From assembly GCF_001748085.1 (NCBI RefSeq), contig NZ_BBZK01000004.1:496001-560000 (forward strand): a DNA stretch of 64,000 bases, in the 5' to 3' direction. Numbering within the stretch: position 1 is the first letter of the stretch; each line of letters starts with the position of its first letter. This document shows positions 8,903 through 17,984 of this stretch, piece by piece. The notes below the pieces were generated by a model that was not told the DNA's origin, ran no database searches, and saw only the letters and a program-made list of their open reading frames with translations. The position numbers and the translations under genes were made by a program. This DNA comes from Streptomyces sp. TP-A0874. Lineage in GTDB: Bacteria; Actinomycetota; Actinomycetes; Streptomycetales; Streptomycetaceae.

Positions 8903-10051
8903 TCAGAGCCGTCGGTGACGGGCCGCCAACTCGGCCGCCCCGGCCTCGGTAAGCGAGCCGTGCAGCCGCAGCCGGGCGACACCGCCGTCCGGGAAGATGT
9001 CGATCCGCGCGTGCGTCGCCGTGGCCGGCGCGTCCAGGACGAAGCGGTGCACGGTGTCCGGCTGGAGCCGGGTGCGCGGCAGGACCTCCCGCCAGCCGGC
9101 CGCCGAGTGGTCGCTCCGGTCGTCCGCGGCCGAGGCCGCCGCGTCGTAGGCGTGGAGCGCGGCCCAACCGGCCGAGTTCCCCTTGAGGTAACCGGTGTCG
9201 ATCTCGACCGCGCGGATCTCGCTGCGTGCGGTGAGCGCGTACCGGACCCAGTCGTGTCCCCGGTCACGGCGGCGGCGGGTCTCCCAGCCGTCGTTCATCT
9301 TCCGCGACCGGCCGGGGCGGATGGTGTTCGTCGGGGAGGAGAAGAACCGGTCGGAGGCGTCCTCCACCCTGCCGCCGTTCTCCAGGGCCACGACGTCGAA
9401 GGTGCGGAGCGCGGCGAGCCAGGCGGGGTCCGGTACCACCTCACCGAACACCCGCAGTCGGGCGATGCCTCCGTCCGGGTACTGCTTCAGCCTCAGGTGG
9501 GTGAAGCGGCGTTCGACTTCCACCGCGAACCCGTTGGCCGCGTGGCCGCCCACCTCGCTGCGGGGGACGATCTCGGTCCACCGGTGGGCGCCGTCGGTCA
9601 GTTCCTCCGGGGAGGTGGCGGCGTCGGCCACGGTGGCCTCCAGGCTCACCGAGTGCGGGTGGTTGCCGCGGAAGTGCGCGGTGTCGACGACGACGCCCCG
9701 GATGACGCCCGGTGCCCCGAGCCGGATCAGCACCCAGTCGTGTTCCTCGCCCGTCGGGTGCGGCGCCTCGGCTCGGCTGCCGCGGCGGCGCCGGGTCTCC
9801 CAGCCGTCCACCTCCTTGCCCTTGTGGCCGAAGGCCGCCGGGTCGAACCGTGCGGCTTCGGGCACGAGCAGGTCCTCCCGCATCCCGAAGAACTCGTCGC
9901 TGGCGGCGATGGCGCCGGCGCCCAGCCGCCGGTCGGCGAGGTCGGTGAGCTGCTCGAAGGGGAGGTCCGCACGGCGGTAGTCGGCGTAGGGGTCACCACC
10001 GGCGTAGGGGGACGCGTCACCGGTGAAGGAGGGGATGTCGGGGGTGTTCAA
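8903..10051 (-). CDS. alc: Allantoicase
   Basis: Hydrolyses allantoate to ureidoglycolate and urea. The 382 residues hold the two repeated jelly-roll modules typical of the family, each marked by DGWETRRRR followed by HDW (residues about 75-95 and 260-275). Further landmarks are LGAPGVIRGVVVDTAHFRGN and FPDGGVARLRLHG. No ATG or GTG fits; the TTG at 10051 is preceded by AGGAG at about eight bases and gives an N-terminus (PDIPSFTGDASPYAGGDPYA) like other actinobacterial allantoicases. It follows allantoinase by 11 bp in one operon. Urea produced here feeds the urease at 1-4031. Confidence 0.95.
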   Translation of the reverse strand: MNTPDIPSFTGDASPYAGGDPYADYRRADLPFEQLTDLADRRLGAGAIAASDEFFGMREDLLVPEAARFDPAAFGHKGKEVDGWETRRRRGSRAEAPHPTGEEHDWVLIRLGAPGVIRGVVVDTAHFRGNHPHSVSLEATVADAATSPEELTDGAHRWTEIVPRSEVGGHAANGFAVEVERRFTHLRLKQYPDGGIARLRVFGEVVPDPAWLAALRTFDVVALENGGRVEDASDRFFSSPTNTIRPGRSRKMNDGWETRRRRDRGHDWVRYALTARSEIRAVEIDTGYLKGNSAGWAALHAYDAAASAADDRSDHSAAGWREVLPRTRLQPDTVHRFVLDAPATATHARIDIFPDGGVARLRLHGSLTEAGAAELAARHRRL

Positions 10052-10062
10052 GGTCGTCGCTC

Positions 10063-11430
10063 CTACCTGCTCGCAGTGGGTGGTCCGGGGCGGCGTTCCA
10101 GCAGGCGGCCGGCCGGTTCGGGGTGGACGGCTCCGGCGGCGGCGATCTCCCGGCCGCGCAGCCAGGTGGAGCGGACGACGCCGTGCAGGGTGCGGCCGGC
10201 GTAGGCGGTGATCGGGTTGCGGTGGTGCAACTCCGCCGGGTCCACGGTGAAGGTCTGCTCCGGGGCGAGCACGGTGAAGTCGGCGTCGCGGCCGACCTCG
10301 ATGGCCCCCTTGTGGTCGAGCCCGGCCAGCGCCGCCGGGCCGCCGGACATCCAGCGGGCGACGTCCGCCAGCCCACGACCGCGCCGCCGCGCCTCGGTCC
10401 ACACCGCCGGCAGTCCGAGCTGGAGGGAGGAGATGCCGCCCCAGGCGGTGGCGAAGTCGCCGGTGTCCGGCCGCTTCAGCTCCGGGGTGCAGGGCGAGTG
10501 GTCGGAGACCACGCACTCCAGGGTGCCGTCGGCCAGTCCTTCCCAGAGGGCGTCCTGGTTGGCCGCCTCCCGGATCGGGGGGCAGCACTTGAACTCGGTG
10601 GCGCCGTCCGGCACCTCCTCGGCGGTGAGGGTGAGGAAGTGCGGGCAGGTCTCCGCTGTGACCCGGACCCCGGCTCGCTGGGCGGCGGCGATCAGGGGCA
10701 GGGCGTCGGCGGAGGAGAGGTGCAGGATGTGGATCCGTGTCCCGAGTCGTCCGGCCACCTCCAGCAGACGCTCGATGGCGGCGTTCTCCGCGGCGCGTGG
10801 ACGGGAGGCGAGGAAGTCGGCGTACCGCCGGCCGGCGCGCTGCGGTGCTCCTTGGAGCAGTTGTGGGTCTTCGGCGTGGACGATGAGCACGCCGCCGAAT
10901 CCGGTCAGCTCCCGGGCCGCCGTCTCCAGTTCGGTCGGGGAGAGCTCGGGGAACTCCTCCACTCCGGAGGGCGAGAGGAAGCTCTTGAAGCCGAAGACGC
11001 CGGCCCGGTGCAGGGCGCGCAGCTGGTCGGTGTTGTCCGGCACGGCGCCGCCCCAGAAACCCACGTCCACGTAGACCCCGCGGCGGGCGGCGGCCCGCTT
11101 CCGCTCCAGGTGTTCGACGGTCGTGGTGGGTGGGACGCTGTTGAGCGGCATGTCGACCAGGGTGGTGACGCCGCCGGCCGCCGCGGCGCGGGTGGCGCTG
11201 GCGAAGCCCTCCCACTCGCTGCGGCCGGGATCGTTGACGTGCACATGGGTGTCAACGAGACCGGGCAGCAGCGCGTCCTCACCGAGGTCCCGGACGGGCA
11301 CGGAGGGCGGCGCGGCGTCGTGGGGCAGCACCCCGGTGATCTTGCCGTCCGCGACCGTGACGGTCGCGGCTCGGGTACCGCCGGGAGTCACCACTCTCGT
11401 CGAGCGCAGCACCAGATCCACTCCGGCCAC
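10063..11430 (-). CDS. allB: Allantoinase
   Basis: Cyclic amidohydrolase that opens allantoin to allantoate. Metal ligands are visible in [12 protein letters not shown] (His, His), the carboxylated Lys in [11 protein letters not shown], His in LIVHAEDP, His in [11 protein letters not shown] and Asp in CVVSDHSPC. The GTG at 11430 is chosen because GAGGAG lies six bases upstream (455 residues); a TTG at 11460 would lie inside an operator-like inverted repeat. First gene of the allB-alc operon, divergent from the IclR regulator at 11800, its likely repressor. Confidence 0.96.
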   Translation of the reverse strand: MAGVDLVLRSTRVVTPGGTRAATVTVADGKITGVLPHDAAPPSVPVRDLGEDALLPGLVDTHVHVNDPGRSEWEGFASATRAAAAGGVTTLVDMPLNSVPPTTTVEHLERKRAAARRGVYVDVGFWGGAVPDNTDQLRALHRAGVFGFKSFLSPSGVEEFPELSPTELETAARELTGFGGVLIVHAEDPQLLQGAPQRAGRRYADFLASRPRAAENAAIERLLEVAGRLGTRIHILHLSSADALPLIAAAQRAGVRVTAETCPHFLTLTAEEVPDGATEFKCCPPIREAANQDALWEGLADGTLECVVSDHSPCTPELKRPDTGDFATAWGGISSLQLGLPAVWTEARRRGRGLADVARWMSGGPAALAGLDHKGAIEVGRDADFTVLAPEQTFTVDPAELHHRNPITAYAGRTLHGVVRSTWLRGREIAAAGAVHPEPAGRLLERRPGPPTASR

Positions 11431-11455
11431 CCGGGACTCCTCTCCCACAGCAGTT

Positions 11456-11472
11456 TTCAACGTTCTGTTGAA
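11456..11472. promoter_or_regulatory. 17-bp inverted repeat upstream of allB (operator A)
   Basis: TTCAAC-GTTCT-GTTGAA, centred about 34 bases upstream of the allB start. A near-identical element (11 of 12 arm bases, same 5-base spacer) precedes the urate operon at 21372-21388. An IclR-family or HTH regulator of purine catabolism is the likely ligand. The rest of the 369-base gap between allB and the IclR gene (11473-11799) shows only GC-rich non-coding sequence. Confidence 0.65.
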
Positions 11473-11799
11473 GGAGTGTTGACGGTGCCTCCCGGGCCGT
11501 CAAGACCCACCCGCACCGCGCCGCCCGGCCCCACCGGTGCTCACCACCCCCGGGCTCCCCTCTCCCGATCGCCCGTCGCAGCGGGAGCGCCACCCGACCG
11601 TCACGCCCCTGCCCGGAGGCCGAAGGCCGGCCCTGACCTGGGCTGTGACCGGCCGAGAAGCCGGTGCCCGAAGAGCGAGCGAGGCCGGAGCACCGCTGTC
11701 TCGTGGGCCACCGCGCCCGGTAGGCTGGCTCTTCGCGGCCGGCACCGGCACCCTCACCCGATACGGTGCCCGGCCCCCACCGCCCGAAAGGAACGCGCC

Positions 11800-12591
11800 G
11801 TGCCGCCGTCCAGGTCCAGCGAAACCGCCGCGGCCGGGAGGTCCGCCGCGAGCTCCGGCGGCGTGCAGTCCCTCGAGCGCGCCTTCGACCTGCTGGAGCG
11901 GATGGCCGACGCGGGCGGGGAGGTGGGGCTGAGCGAACTCGCCACCACGAGCGGACTGCCGCTGCCCACCATCCACCGGCTGATCCGCACCCTCGTCGGC
12001 TGCGGCTACGTGCGCCAGCAGCCCAACCGGCGCTACTCGCTGGGGCCTCGGCTGATCCGGCTCGGAGAGAGCGCCTCGCGCCTGCTGGGCACCTGGGCGC
12101 GCCCCTACCTGGCGCGGCTGGTCGCGGAGACCGGCGAGACGGCGAACATGGCGCTGCTCGACGGGGACGAGGTCGTCTACGTCGCCCAGGTGCCCTCCCG
12201 CCACTCGATGCGGATGTTCACCGAGGTCGGCCGTCGGGTGCTCCCGCACTCGACGGGCGTGGGCAAGGCGCTTCTGGCGGATGTGCCGGCGGGCGAGGTC
12301 CGGGCGCTGCTGAGCCGCACGGGCATGCCGGCGGCCACCGAGAAGACGATCACCGCACCGGACGACTTCCTGGCGGCGCTGGAGCAGGTCCGCCGGGACG
12401 GTTACGCCGTGGACGACAACGAGCAGGAGATCGGGGTCCGGTGCCTGGCCGTCCCGGTTCCGAACTCCCCCACCGCGGCGGCGATCTCCATCTCGGGACC
12501 GGCCGGGCGGGTGACGGACTCGGCCACGGACCGGATCGTCCCCCTGCTCCGGGAGGTGGCCGCCGACCTCTCGGCCGCCATCACCGGCTGA
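11800..12591 (+). CDS. IclR-family regulator, probable allantoin/glyoxylate regulator (AllR-like)
   Basis: Transcription factor of 263 residues. The N-terminal winged HTH is LSELATTSGLPLPTIHRLIRTL (residues about 44-66); the IclR effector domain includes LPHSTGVGKALLA and VDDNEQEIGVRCLAVPV. The GTG at 11800 has AAAGGAA upstream. It is divergent from allB-alc and upstream of malate synthase, the arrangement of the AllR regulator of Streptomyces coelicolor, which controls allantoin genes and a malate synthase. Candidate targets are the inverted repeats at 11456-11472, 13880-13900 and 21372-21388. The effector is inferred to be allantoate or glyoxylate. Confidence 0.9.
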   Translation: MPPSRSSETAAAGRSAASSGGVQSLERAFDLLERMADAGGEVGLSELATTSGLPLPTIHRLIRTLVGCGYVRQQPNRRYSLGPRLIRLGESASRLLGTWARPYLARLVAETGETANMALLDGDEVVYVAQVPSRHSMRMFTEVGRRVLPHSTGVGKALLADVPAGEVRALLSRTGMPAATEKTITAPDDFLAALEQVRRDGYAVDDNEQEIGVRCLAVPVPNSPTAAAISISGPAGRVTDSATDRIVPLLREVAADLSAAITG

Positions 12592-12601
12592 GGTAGGCCC
12601 A

Positions 12602-12618
12602 CCGGTCCGACGGACCGG
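12602..12618. terminator. Short hairpin between convergent genes
   Basis: CCGGTCC-GAC-GGACCGG, a 7-bp perfect stem 11 bases after the IclR stop and 7 bases after the DUF5955-like stop on the other strand. It could end transcription in both directions. Confidence 0.5.
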
Positions 12619-12624
12619 GCGGTT

Positions 12625-13011
12625 TCAGTTCCGGCCGCGGGCCGAGGCACCGCCGAACCGGTCGATGGCCTCGCGCATCTCGGCGAGCGCCGGCGCCAGT
12701 GCGCTGACCGAGCCCAGCGCACTGGCCACCAGCAGCAGGGAGCGACGCAGCCGGAGGACGTCGGGGGAGCCGGAGCGGACCATGGCATCGAGCACCGCGA
12801 GTTCCTCTTCGGCGACCGCCCGGTCCCGCAAGTCCGCCGGATAGCCCGCGAGTTCGAGGCGGAGTCGGCACACGGCCGTGTGCAGGCCCGTCAAGGCCGA
12901 CTCGGCCGTCGAGGCGCCACCGTCCTGCCCGCCGCGCTGCTCCACGGCCACCGAACCCCGGCCCCGCACCACCCCGACCGGTCTGTCCCGGTCCGCTCTC
13001 GCACCACGCAT
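12625..13011 (-). CDS. Small DUF5955-like protein of unknown function
   Basis: A 128-residue protein with no known activity. The N-terminal third is Arg/Gly-rich with VVRGRGSVAVEQRGG; the rest is helical (LRLELAGYPADLRDRAVAEEEL, LRRSLLLVASALGSVSALAPAL, MREAIDRFGG). This pattern is recalled from a streptomycete small-protein family (DUF5955). It has no signal peptide, and the one hydrophobic stretch (residues about 95-112) is amphipathic. It is convergent with the IclR gene and divergent from the nucleotidyltransferase. The assignment is from memory of the family. Confidence 0.7.
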   Translation of the reverse strand: MRGARADRDRPVGVVRGRGSVAVEQRGGQDGGASTAESALTGLHTAVCRLRLELAGYPADLRDRAVAEEELAVLDAMVRSGSPDVLRLRRSLLLVASALGSVSALAPALAEMREAIDRFGGASARGRN

Positions 13012-13250
13012 CGCGCCAAACCCCCTCTTCCTCTCCGCTGCGGCTTCTCCAGCGCCCCCCTGCCCCGCGCCGGAAGCCTGGATCAGTTAACGCCACGCTC
13101 CGCACCCAGCGCCATACAGAGGGCAAATTCGAGGCTGCGAAAAGGCAGATGAAACCTTCCACCAGAGCAGAATCCACCCGGAAGGGTATATCCCTCCGAT
13201 CCACACGATCTCGACACCGAGGGGCATCGGTTTGCGGTAGGCAGGGACTC

Positions 13251-13880
13251 ATGTCGGATTCACGGCCGGACGGGCCGGCCCCCCGAGTCGCCGGTGTGCT
13301 GCTGGCGGCAGGGGGCGGAAGCAGGTTGGGCGGGCACCCCAAGGCGCTGTTGAGCCATCGGGGACGGCCACTGGTCGAGCACGCGGCGCTGGCGCTGCGG
13401 GAGGGCGGCTGCGCCCCGGTGTACGTGGTACTCGGCGCGGCGGCCGAGCGGGTGCGGGAGCGGGCGCGGCTGCCGGGGTGCCTGCTGGTGGACAACCCTG
13501 CCTGGCAGGAGGGCATGGGCACTTCACTCCGCGCCGGACTCGCCGCGGCCGCCGATGGCGGCGCGCGGGCCGTGCTGGTCACCCTGGTCGACCAGCCGGG
13601 GGTGGGTGCCGCGGCGGTGGCCCGGGTGGCCGCCGAGTACCGCTCCCCGTCGAGCCTGGTGGCCGCCCGCTACGGAGAACACCGCGGCCACCCCGTGCTG
13701 TTCGGTGCCGACCACTGGCCGGAGGTCGCCCGTGGCGCGGTCGGCGACCAGGGAGCCCGCGGCTATCTACGCAGCCAGGCCACCCGGCTGCGTCTCGTGG
13801 ACTGCTCCGACGTCGCGGCGGCGGACGATATCGACACACCGGCCGATCTCACCCTGCTCGCCCCACCGAACAGCCATTGA
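13251..13880 (+). CDS. MobA/MocA-like molybdenum cofactor nucleotidyltransferase
   Basis: A 209-residue NTP-transferase (GT-A fold) that probably adds CMP or GMP to molybdopterin. The nucleotide-binding motif is VLLAAGGGSRLGGHPKALL at residues 15-33; the metal-binding Asp lies in VTLVDQPGVG, and NPAWQEGMGTSLRAGL and GHPVLFG are further MocA landmarks. Molybdenum hydroxylases such as the xanthine dehydrogenase at 34036-37909 need such a cofactor, so this gene is plausibly its maturation enzyme. The ATG at 13251 is chosen for alignment with the family; the ribosome-binding site is weak (GGG). It precedes malate synthase by 165 bases. Confidence 0.85.
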   Translation: MSDSRPDGPAPRVAGVLLAAGGGSRLGGHPKALLSHRGRPLVEHAALALREGGCAPVYVVLGAAAERVRERARLPGCLLVDNPAWQEGMGTSLRAGLAAAADGGARAVLVTLVDQPGVGAAAVARVAAEYRSPSSLVAARYGEHRGHPVLFGADHWPEVARGAVGDQGARGYLRSQATRLRLVDCSDVAAADDIDTPADLTLLAPPNSH

Positions 13881-13935
13881 GTTTCCACGATAAGGAAACT
13901 ATTCTCCACGAAACAGAATCCGCGAAACCGAATCC
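13880..13935. promoter_or_regulatory. Inverted and direct repeats upstream of malate synthase (operator region)
   Basis: An inverted repeat AGTTTCC (13880-13886) with GGAAACT (13894-13900) is followed by two 13-base direct copies CGAAACAGAATCC (13909-13921) and CGAAACCGAATCC (13923-13935). Repeated GAAAC half-sites in one AT-richer island suggest cooperative binding by a regulator, most simply the neighbouring IclR protein. They lie 110-165 bases before the aceB start. Confidence 0.55.
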
Positions 13936-14045
13936 CCGGGGAACCCCAAGACAGCGGGCCACGGCGCTCTCGGACGGCCGTCCCCCCGTCGCCCCGCCGC
14001 GGTCCACCGCTTCCGGGCACCGCCCGCTGAAGGAGTGAGAAGCCC

Positions 14046-15662
14046 ATGTCCACACCAGCGCCGTCCCCGCTGACCATCGTCGACGCCGAACCACTGCCCC
14101 GCCAGGAAGAGGTGCTGACCGACGCGGCGTTGGTCTTCCTCGCCGAACTCCACCACCGCTTCACCCCCCGGCGGGACGAACTCCTGGCGCGCCGCGCCGA
14201 GCGCCGCCGTGAGATCGCCCGCACCAGCACCCTGGACTTCCTGCCGGAGACGGCCGAGGTCCGCCAGGGCGACTGGCGGGTGGCGCCCGCACCACCGGCG
14301 CTGGAGGACCGCCGGGTCGAGATCACCGGTCCCACTGACCGGAAGATGACCATCAACGCGCTCAACTCGGGCGCCCGGGTGTGGCTCGCCGACTTCGAGG
14401 ACGCTTCCGCCCCCACCTGGGAGAACGTCATCCTCGGCCAGCTCAACCTGATCGACGCCTACGAGCGCCGCATCGACTTCACCGACGCCCGCGGCAAGGC
14501 GTACGCCCTGCGGCCGGACCCGGAGTTGGCCACCGTCGTCACCCGCCCGCGGGGCTGGCACCTGGCCGAGCGCCATCTGCGGGACGCCGAAGGGCGGCCG
14601 GTGCCCGGTGCGCTCGTCGACTTCGGGCTGTACTTCTTCCACAACGCCCGGCGGCTGCTGGAGCGGGGTCAGGGGCCCTACTTCTACCTGCCGAAGACCG
14701 AGTCACACCTTGAGGCCCGGCTCTGGAACGAGATCTTCGTCTTCGCCCAGGACCACATCGGTGTTCCGCAGGGCAGTGTGCGCGCCACCGTCCTGATCGA
14801 GACCATCACCGCCGCCTACGAGATGGACGAGATCCTCTTCGAACTGCGGGACCACGCCTCGGGACTCAACGCCGGCCGCTGGGACTACCTCTTCTCCATC
14901 GTCAAGAACTTCCGGGACGGCGGGTCCCGGTTCGTCCTGCCGGACCGGAACTCCGTCACCATGACCGCTCCGTTCATGCGGGCCTACACCGAACTCCTCG
15001 TGCGCACCTGCCACAAGCGCGGGGCGCACGCCATCGGCGGTATGGCCGCGTTCATCCCCTCGCGGCGGGACCCCGAGGTCAACCGGGTGGCACTGGAGAA
15101 GGTCAGGGCGGACAAGGACCGGGAGGCCGCTGACGGCTTCGACGGATCCTGGGTGGCCCACCCCGACCTGGTGCCGGTGGCGGCGGCCTCCTTCGACGCG
15201 GTCCTCGGTGACCGGCCGCACCAGAAGGACCGGCTCCGGGAGGACGTGCGGGTCACCGCGGCCGATCTGATCGACGTCGCCTCACTGGACGCCAGGCCGA
15301 CCTACGCCGGACTGGTCAACGCCGTGCAGGTGGGCGTCCGCTACATCGAGGCGTGGCTGCGCGGCGCTGGGGCGGTGGCCATCTTCAATCTGATGGAGGA
15401 CGCCGCCACGGCGGAGATCTCCCGTTCCCAGATCTGGCAGTGGATCAACGCGGGTGTGGAGTTCGGTGACGGCGAGAAGGTCACCGCCGAGTTGGTCCGC
15501 CGGGTGGCCGCCGAGGAACTCGCCGCGATCCGGGAGGAGGTCGGCGAGCAGGCCTTCGCCGCCGGGGAGTGGCAGCGCGCCCACGACCTGCTGCTCCGTG
15601 TCGCGCTCGACGAGGACTACGAGGAGTTCCTGACCCTGCCCGCCTACGAACTCCTGGACTGA
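14046..15662 (+). CDS. aceB: Malate synthase A
   Basis: Condenses glyoxylate with acetyl-CoA to malate; 538 residues, the usual length for isoform A. The family signature RDHASGLNAGRWDYLFS is intact, as are PRGWHLAERH, KTESHLEARLWNEIF, VLIETITAAYEMDEIL and NLMEDAATAEISRSQ. GGAG lies about ten bases before the ATG. No isocitrate lyase gene is adjacent, so the glyoxylate here probably comes from ureidoglycolate at the end of allantoin breakdown. That makes the gene part of the purine pathway as well as anaplerosis. Confidence 0.97.
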   Translation: MSTPAPSPLTIVDAEPLPRQEEVLTDAALVFLAELHHRFTPRRDELLARRAERRREIARTSTLDFLPETAEVRQGDWRVAPAPPALEDRRVEITGPTDRKMTINALNSGARVWLADFEDASAPTWENVILGQLNLIDAYERRIDFTDARGKAYALRPDPELATVVTRPRGWHLAERHLRDAEGRPVPGALVDFGLYFFHNARRLLERGQGPYFYLPKTESHLEARLWNEIFVFAQDHIGVPQGSVRATVLIETITAAYEMDEILFELRDHASGLNAGRWDYLFSIVKNFRDGGSRFVLPDRNSVTMTAPFMRAYTELLVRTCHKRGAHAIGGMAAFIPSRRDPEVNRVALEKVRADKDREAADGFDGSWVAHPDLVPVAAASFDAVLGDRPHQKDRLREDVRVTAADLIDVASLDARPTYAGLVNAVQVGVRYIEAWLRGAGAVAIFNLMEDAATAEISRSQIWQWINAGVEFGDGEKVTAELVRRVAAEELAAIREEVGEQAFAAGEWQRAHDLLLRVALDEDYEEFLTLPAYELLD

Positions 15663-15669
15663 CCGCGGC

Positions 15670-15712
15670 GTTCCCCGGCGGGCCGGGAACACCCTGCCCC
15701 GCTCCCTCGGGG
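15670..15712. terminator. Hairpins after malate synthase
   Basis: GTTCCC/GGGAAC (15670-15675 with 15685-15690) is extended by GGC/GCC, and CCCCG/CGGGG (15696-15712) follows. They lie just past the aceB stop in the gap before the convergent MFS gene. Confidence 0.45.
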
Positions 15713-15788
15713 TGGGACGCCCCCGGCCCGTCTTCCCATGCGCTTCGGCGTGCCCGCCTCGCTCTCCGCGGGGCGGGCCCCGCCAGGC

Positions 15789-17207
15789 TCACCCCGGAAC
15801 CGCGCCCCCGGGGTGTGAGCCGTCTCCGGCGTCCGAGAGCGCGGGGGACGGCGGGGAGGCTTCGCCCAGAGCACCCCCGTCCACCGATCCCGCCACCGGC
15901 ACCGATCCGCCGGCCGGCGGCCGCTGGCCGCGGTGCCGGTCCATCTCCGCCCACTCCGGCCGCAGCCCGGCCAGATTCGTGGTCAGGAAGTACGCGGCTC
16001 CGCCCGCGACCAGAGCGGGCGCGAGGCCGAAGAACGAGACCGCGGCCCCGGCCAGCAGGCCACCGAGGGGGATCCCCGCCCAGGCCACCGAGTCCCCCAA
16101 CCCCCTCACCCGGCCGAGCAGGTGGCGGGGGATGCGTTCGAAGGAGACCGCGCCCAGGATCGGGTTGAGGAAACCGCCGCCGAAGCCGCCCACCGCGAAG
16201 ACCGCCAGCACGGCCCACATCGGGGCGTCCGCCGCGAGGATCAGGAACCTGGGGGCTCCGGCGAGCAGGAAACCCACGAAGAACACCGGACGCCGCCGCA
16301 TCCGGTGGGCGACCGTCGCTGCTATCAGGCTTCCGGCGACGGCGGTGACCCCGCCGACGCTGCTCGTCAACCCGATCGCCGCCGGCCCTCCGCCGGACGT
16401 CTTGGCCCAGACCGGTACCAGCACCGCCATGAAGGCGGCGTCCAGCAGGTTGGTGATGCCGATGACGACGATGACCGTGAAGAGGAGCCTGTCCCGACGC
16501 AGGAAGGCGTACCCTTCCGCGAACCGCTGCCAGTAGCCGGGCTCCGTGCCCTGATCCGAGCGCCCCGTGGCCGGCTCCGCCGTCCGGCCCATGCCGCGCG
16601 GCAGCACCACCGCGATGATCAGCGATCCGAGCGCGAAGCATCCCGCGTTGAGGGTGAGCCCGGCCATCGGGCCCAGGAGCGCCACCAGTGCGCCGCCGGC
16701 CGCCGGGCCGACGGTGGAGGCCAGTCTCTCGACCACTCCGGACAGACCGGTGGCCCGCTCCAGCGGCACGGCGCTCAGGTCGGCCGCCTCGGGGACCATG
16801 ACCTCCTTGGCGAGGTCGCCCGGTCCGCGCGCCGCCCCCACCACCGTGACCAGCGCCACCAGCAGCCAGAAGGAGAGCAGGTCCAGCCCGTGCAGGAGGG
16901 GGATCGTCCCGACCGCCGCGGCGCTCGCCGTGTCGGCGGCCCAGGAGACCCTGCGGGGGCCCGCCCGGTCCACCAGCGGCCCGCTGAAGGCCTTGACGAT
17001 CACGTAGGGGGCCATCTCGCAGAAGGCGACCAGGCCGGTCTGGGTGGGGCTGCCGGTGGTGACCAGCACGAACCAGGGCAGCGCGATGGCCGAGACCCGG
17101 GTCCCGGTGAGGGAGACCGCGATGGCCGCGAGGATGCCGGCCAGCGGCCGCCAGCTCCGCCGGTCCGCGGCCCCGTCCTTCCGCGGCCCGGCCTGAGGCC
17201 TCGTCAT
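15789..17207 (-). CDS. MFS efflux transporter (MFS_3 / macrolide-efflux type)
   Basis: Drug:proton antiporter-like protein of 472 residues with about ten to twelve hydrophobic helices. The MFS motif between helices 2 and 3 appears as GPLVDRAGPRRVSW, and the second half has AHRMRRRPVFF. The C-terminal 55 residues are hydrophilic and Pro/Gly-rich. Its ATG overlaps the stop of the ArsR-type regulator (ATGA), so the pump is translated with its presumed repressor. The substrate is unknown. Confidence 0.92.
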   Translation of the reverse strand: MTRPQAGPRKDGAADRRSWRPLAGILAAIAVSLTGTRVSAIALPWFVLVTTGSPTQTGLVAFCEMAPYVIVKAFSGPLVDRAGPRRVSWAADTASAAAVGTIPLLHGLDLLSFWLLVALVTVVGAARGPGDLAKEVMVPEAADLSAVPLERATGLSGVVERLASTVGPAAGGALVALLGPMAGLTLNAGCFALGSLIIAVVLPRGMGRTAEPATGRSDQGTEPGYWQRFAEGYAFLRRDRLLFTVIVVIGITNLLDAAFMAVLVPVWAKTSGGGPAAIGLTSSVGGVTAVAGSLIAATVAHRMRRRPVFFVGFLLAGAPRFLILAADAPMWAVLAVFAVGGFGGGFLNPILGAVSFERIPRHLLGRVRGLGDSVAWAGIPLGGLLAGAAVSFFGLAPALVAGGAAYFLTTNLAGLRPEWAEMDRHRGQRPPAGGSVPVAGSVDGGALGEASPPSPALSDAGDGSHPGGAVPG

Positions 17208-17845
17208 TCCGCGGCCTCGGGGTCGGTCGGAGCCGGGACACCCAGCTCCGGGAGCACCTGAAGGATCACCATGACCCGTTCGGCCTCCTCCGGCGCCGCG
17301 GCGGTCTCGGACGGGGTGTCCGCCCGATAGCGCCGGACGACCGAGAGCAACTCCTCTCGCAGGCTCACCGCCTCATCCGGGGTGAGCCGCAGCGCCACAT
17401 CGCTCATGTCGCCCGCGTGGCGCCAGGCGGTGGACATCGTCAGGAACTCGTCGACCGCCTTCTGAGCGCGCAGGGTGTGGGCGGCGACGATGGACCGCAG
17501 ATAGGCGAGCGCCGCCTCGGGCTCCCGCTCCATCAGCTCCTGGTCGTCGAACTCCGTCGACTCGTGCACCGAGCGCCACCAGCGCTCCCGGGCGTTGCCG
17601 CGCCCGGTCTCCTCCGCCACGAAGCCGGCCTCCGCCAGCTGCCGCAGGTGGTAGCTGGTGGCGCCGGAGTTCAGCCCCAGGCGCGCAGCGAGCAGGGTGG
17701 CGGTCGACGGTCCGTACGTCCTCAGCAGACCGACGAGCTGCACCCGTACCGGATGGGCCAGCGCGCGCAGCCCCTTGGCGTCCAGGGTGACGACATCGGG
17801 CCCGTCACCGTCCGTCCGCCCCGCTCCCTCGGATTCACTCGGCAT
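17204..17845 (-). CDS. ArsR-type HTH transcriptional regulator of the MFS pump
   Basis: A 213-residue regulator with an N-terminal winged HTH: LRALAHPVRVQLVGLLRTYG, LAARLGLNSGATSYHLRQL and the wing AGFVAEE (residues about 25-85). The C-terminal helical region probably dimerises or binds the inducer. There is no metal-binding CxC motif in the recognition helix, so it is a drug or metabolite sensor rather than an arsenic sensor. A 32-bp symmetrical site lies 17-48 bases upstream and is probably its own operator; autoregulation with the pump is expected. Confidence 0.88.
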   Translation of the reverse strand: MPSESEGAGRTDGDGPDVVTLDAKGLRALAHPVRVQLVGLLRTYGPSTATLLAARLGLNSGATSYHLRQLAEAGFVAEETGRGNARERWWRSVHESTEFDDQELMEREPEAALAYLRSIVAAHTLRAQKAVDEFLTMSTAWRHAGDMSDVALRLTPDEAVSLREELLSVVRRYRADTPSETAAAPEEAERVMVILQVLPELGVPAPTDPEAAE

Positions 17846-17861
17846 GGAGGCACCGTAGCTC

Positions 17862-17893
17862 CACAAAGAAGTCTTTGCAAAGGGTTCTTTGTG
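17862..17893. promoter_or_regulatory. 32-bp symmetrical operator upstream of the ArsR-MFS operon
   Basis: The outer arms CACAAAGAA (17862-17870) and TTCTTTGTG (17885-17893) are perfect inverted repeats around the perfect 10-bp palindrome CTTTGCAAAG (17873-17882). The nested symmetry gives four CTTTG/CAAAG half-sites spaced about one helical turn. It lies directly before the regulator start. Confidence 0.75.
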
Positions 17894-17939
17894 ATCCTCT
17901 CCGCTGCCGGGCGGTGCGTCCGGGAGCCGCTGCCGACCC

Positions 17940-17981
17940 CACCCCGCCGCCGGCCCGCACCGGCGCTCCGGCGGCGGGGTG
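17940..17981 (-). terminator. Hairpin at the end of the urate operon
   Basis: A perfect 13-bp stem (17941-17953 with 17968-17980), extended by one pair on the outside, with a 14-base loop. It lies 4 bases after the stop of the deaminase gene. Confidence 0.7.
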
Positions 17982-17984
17982 TGG

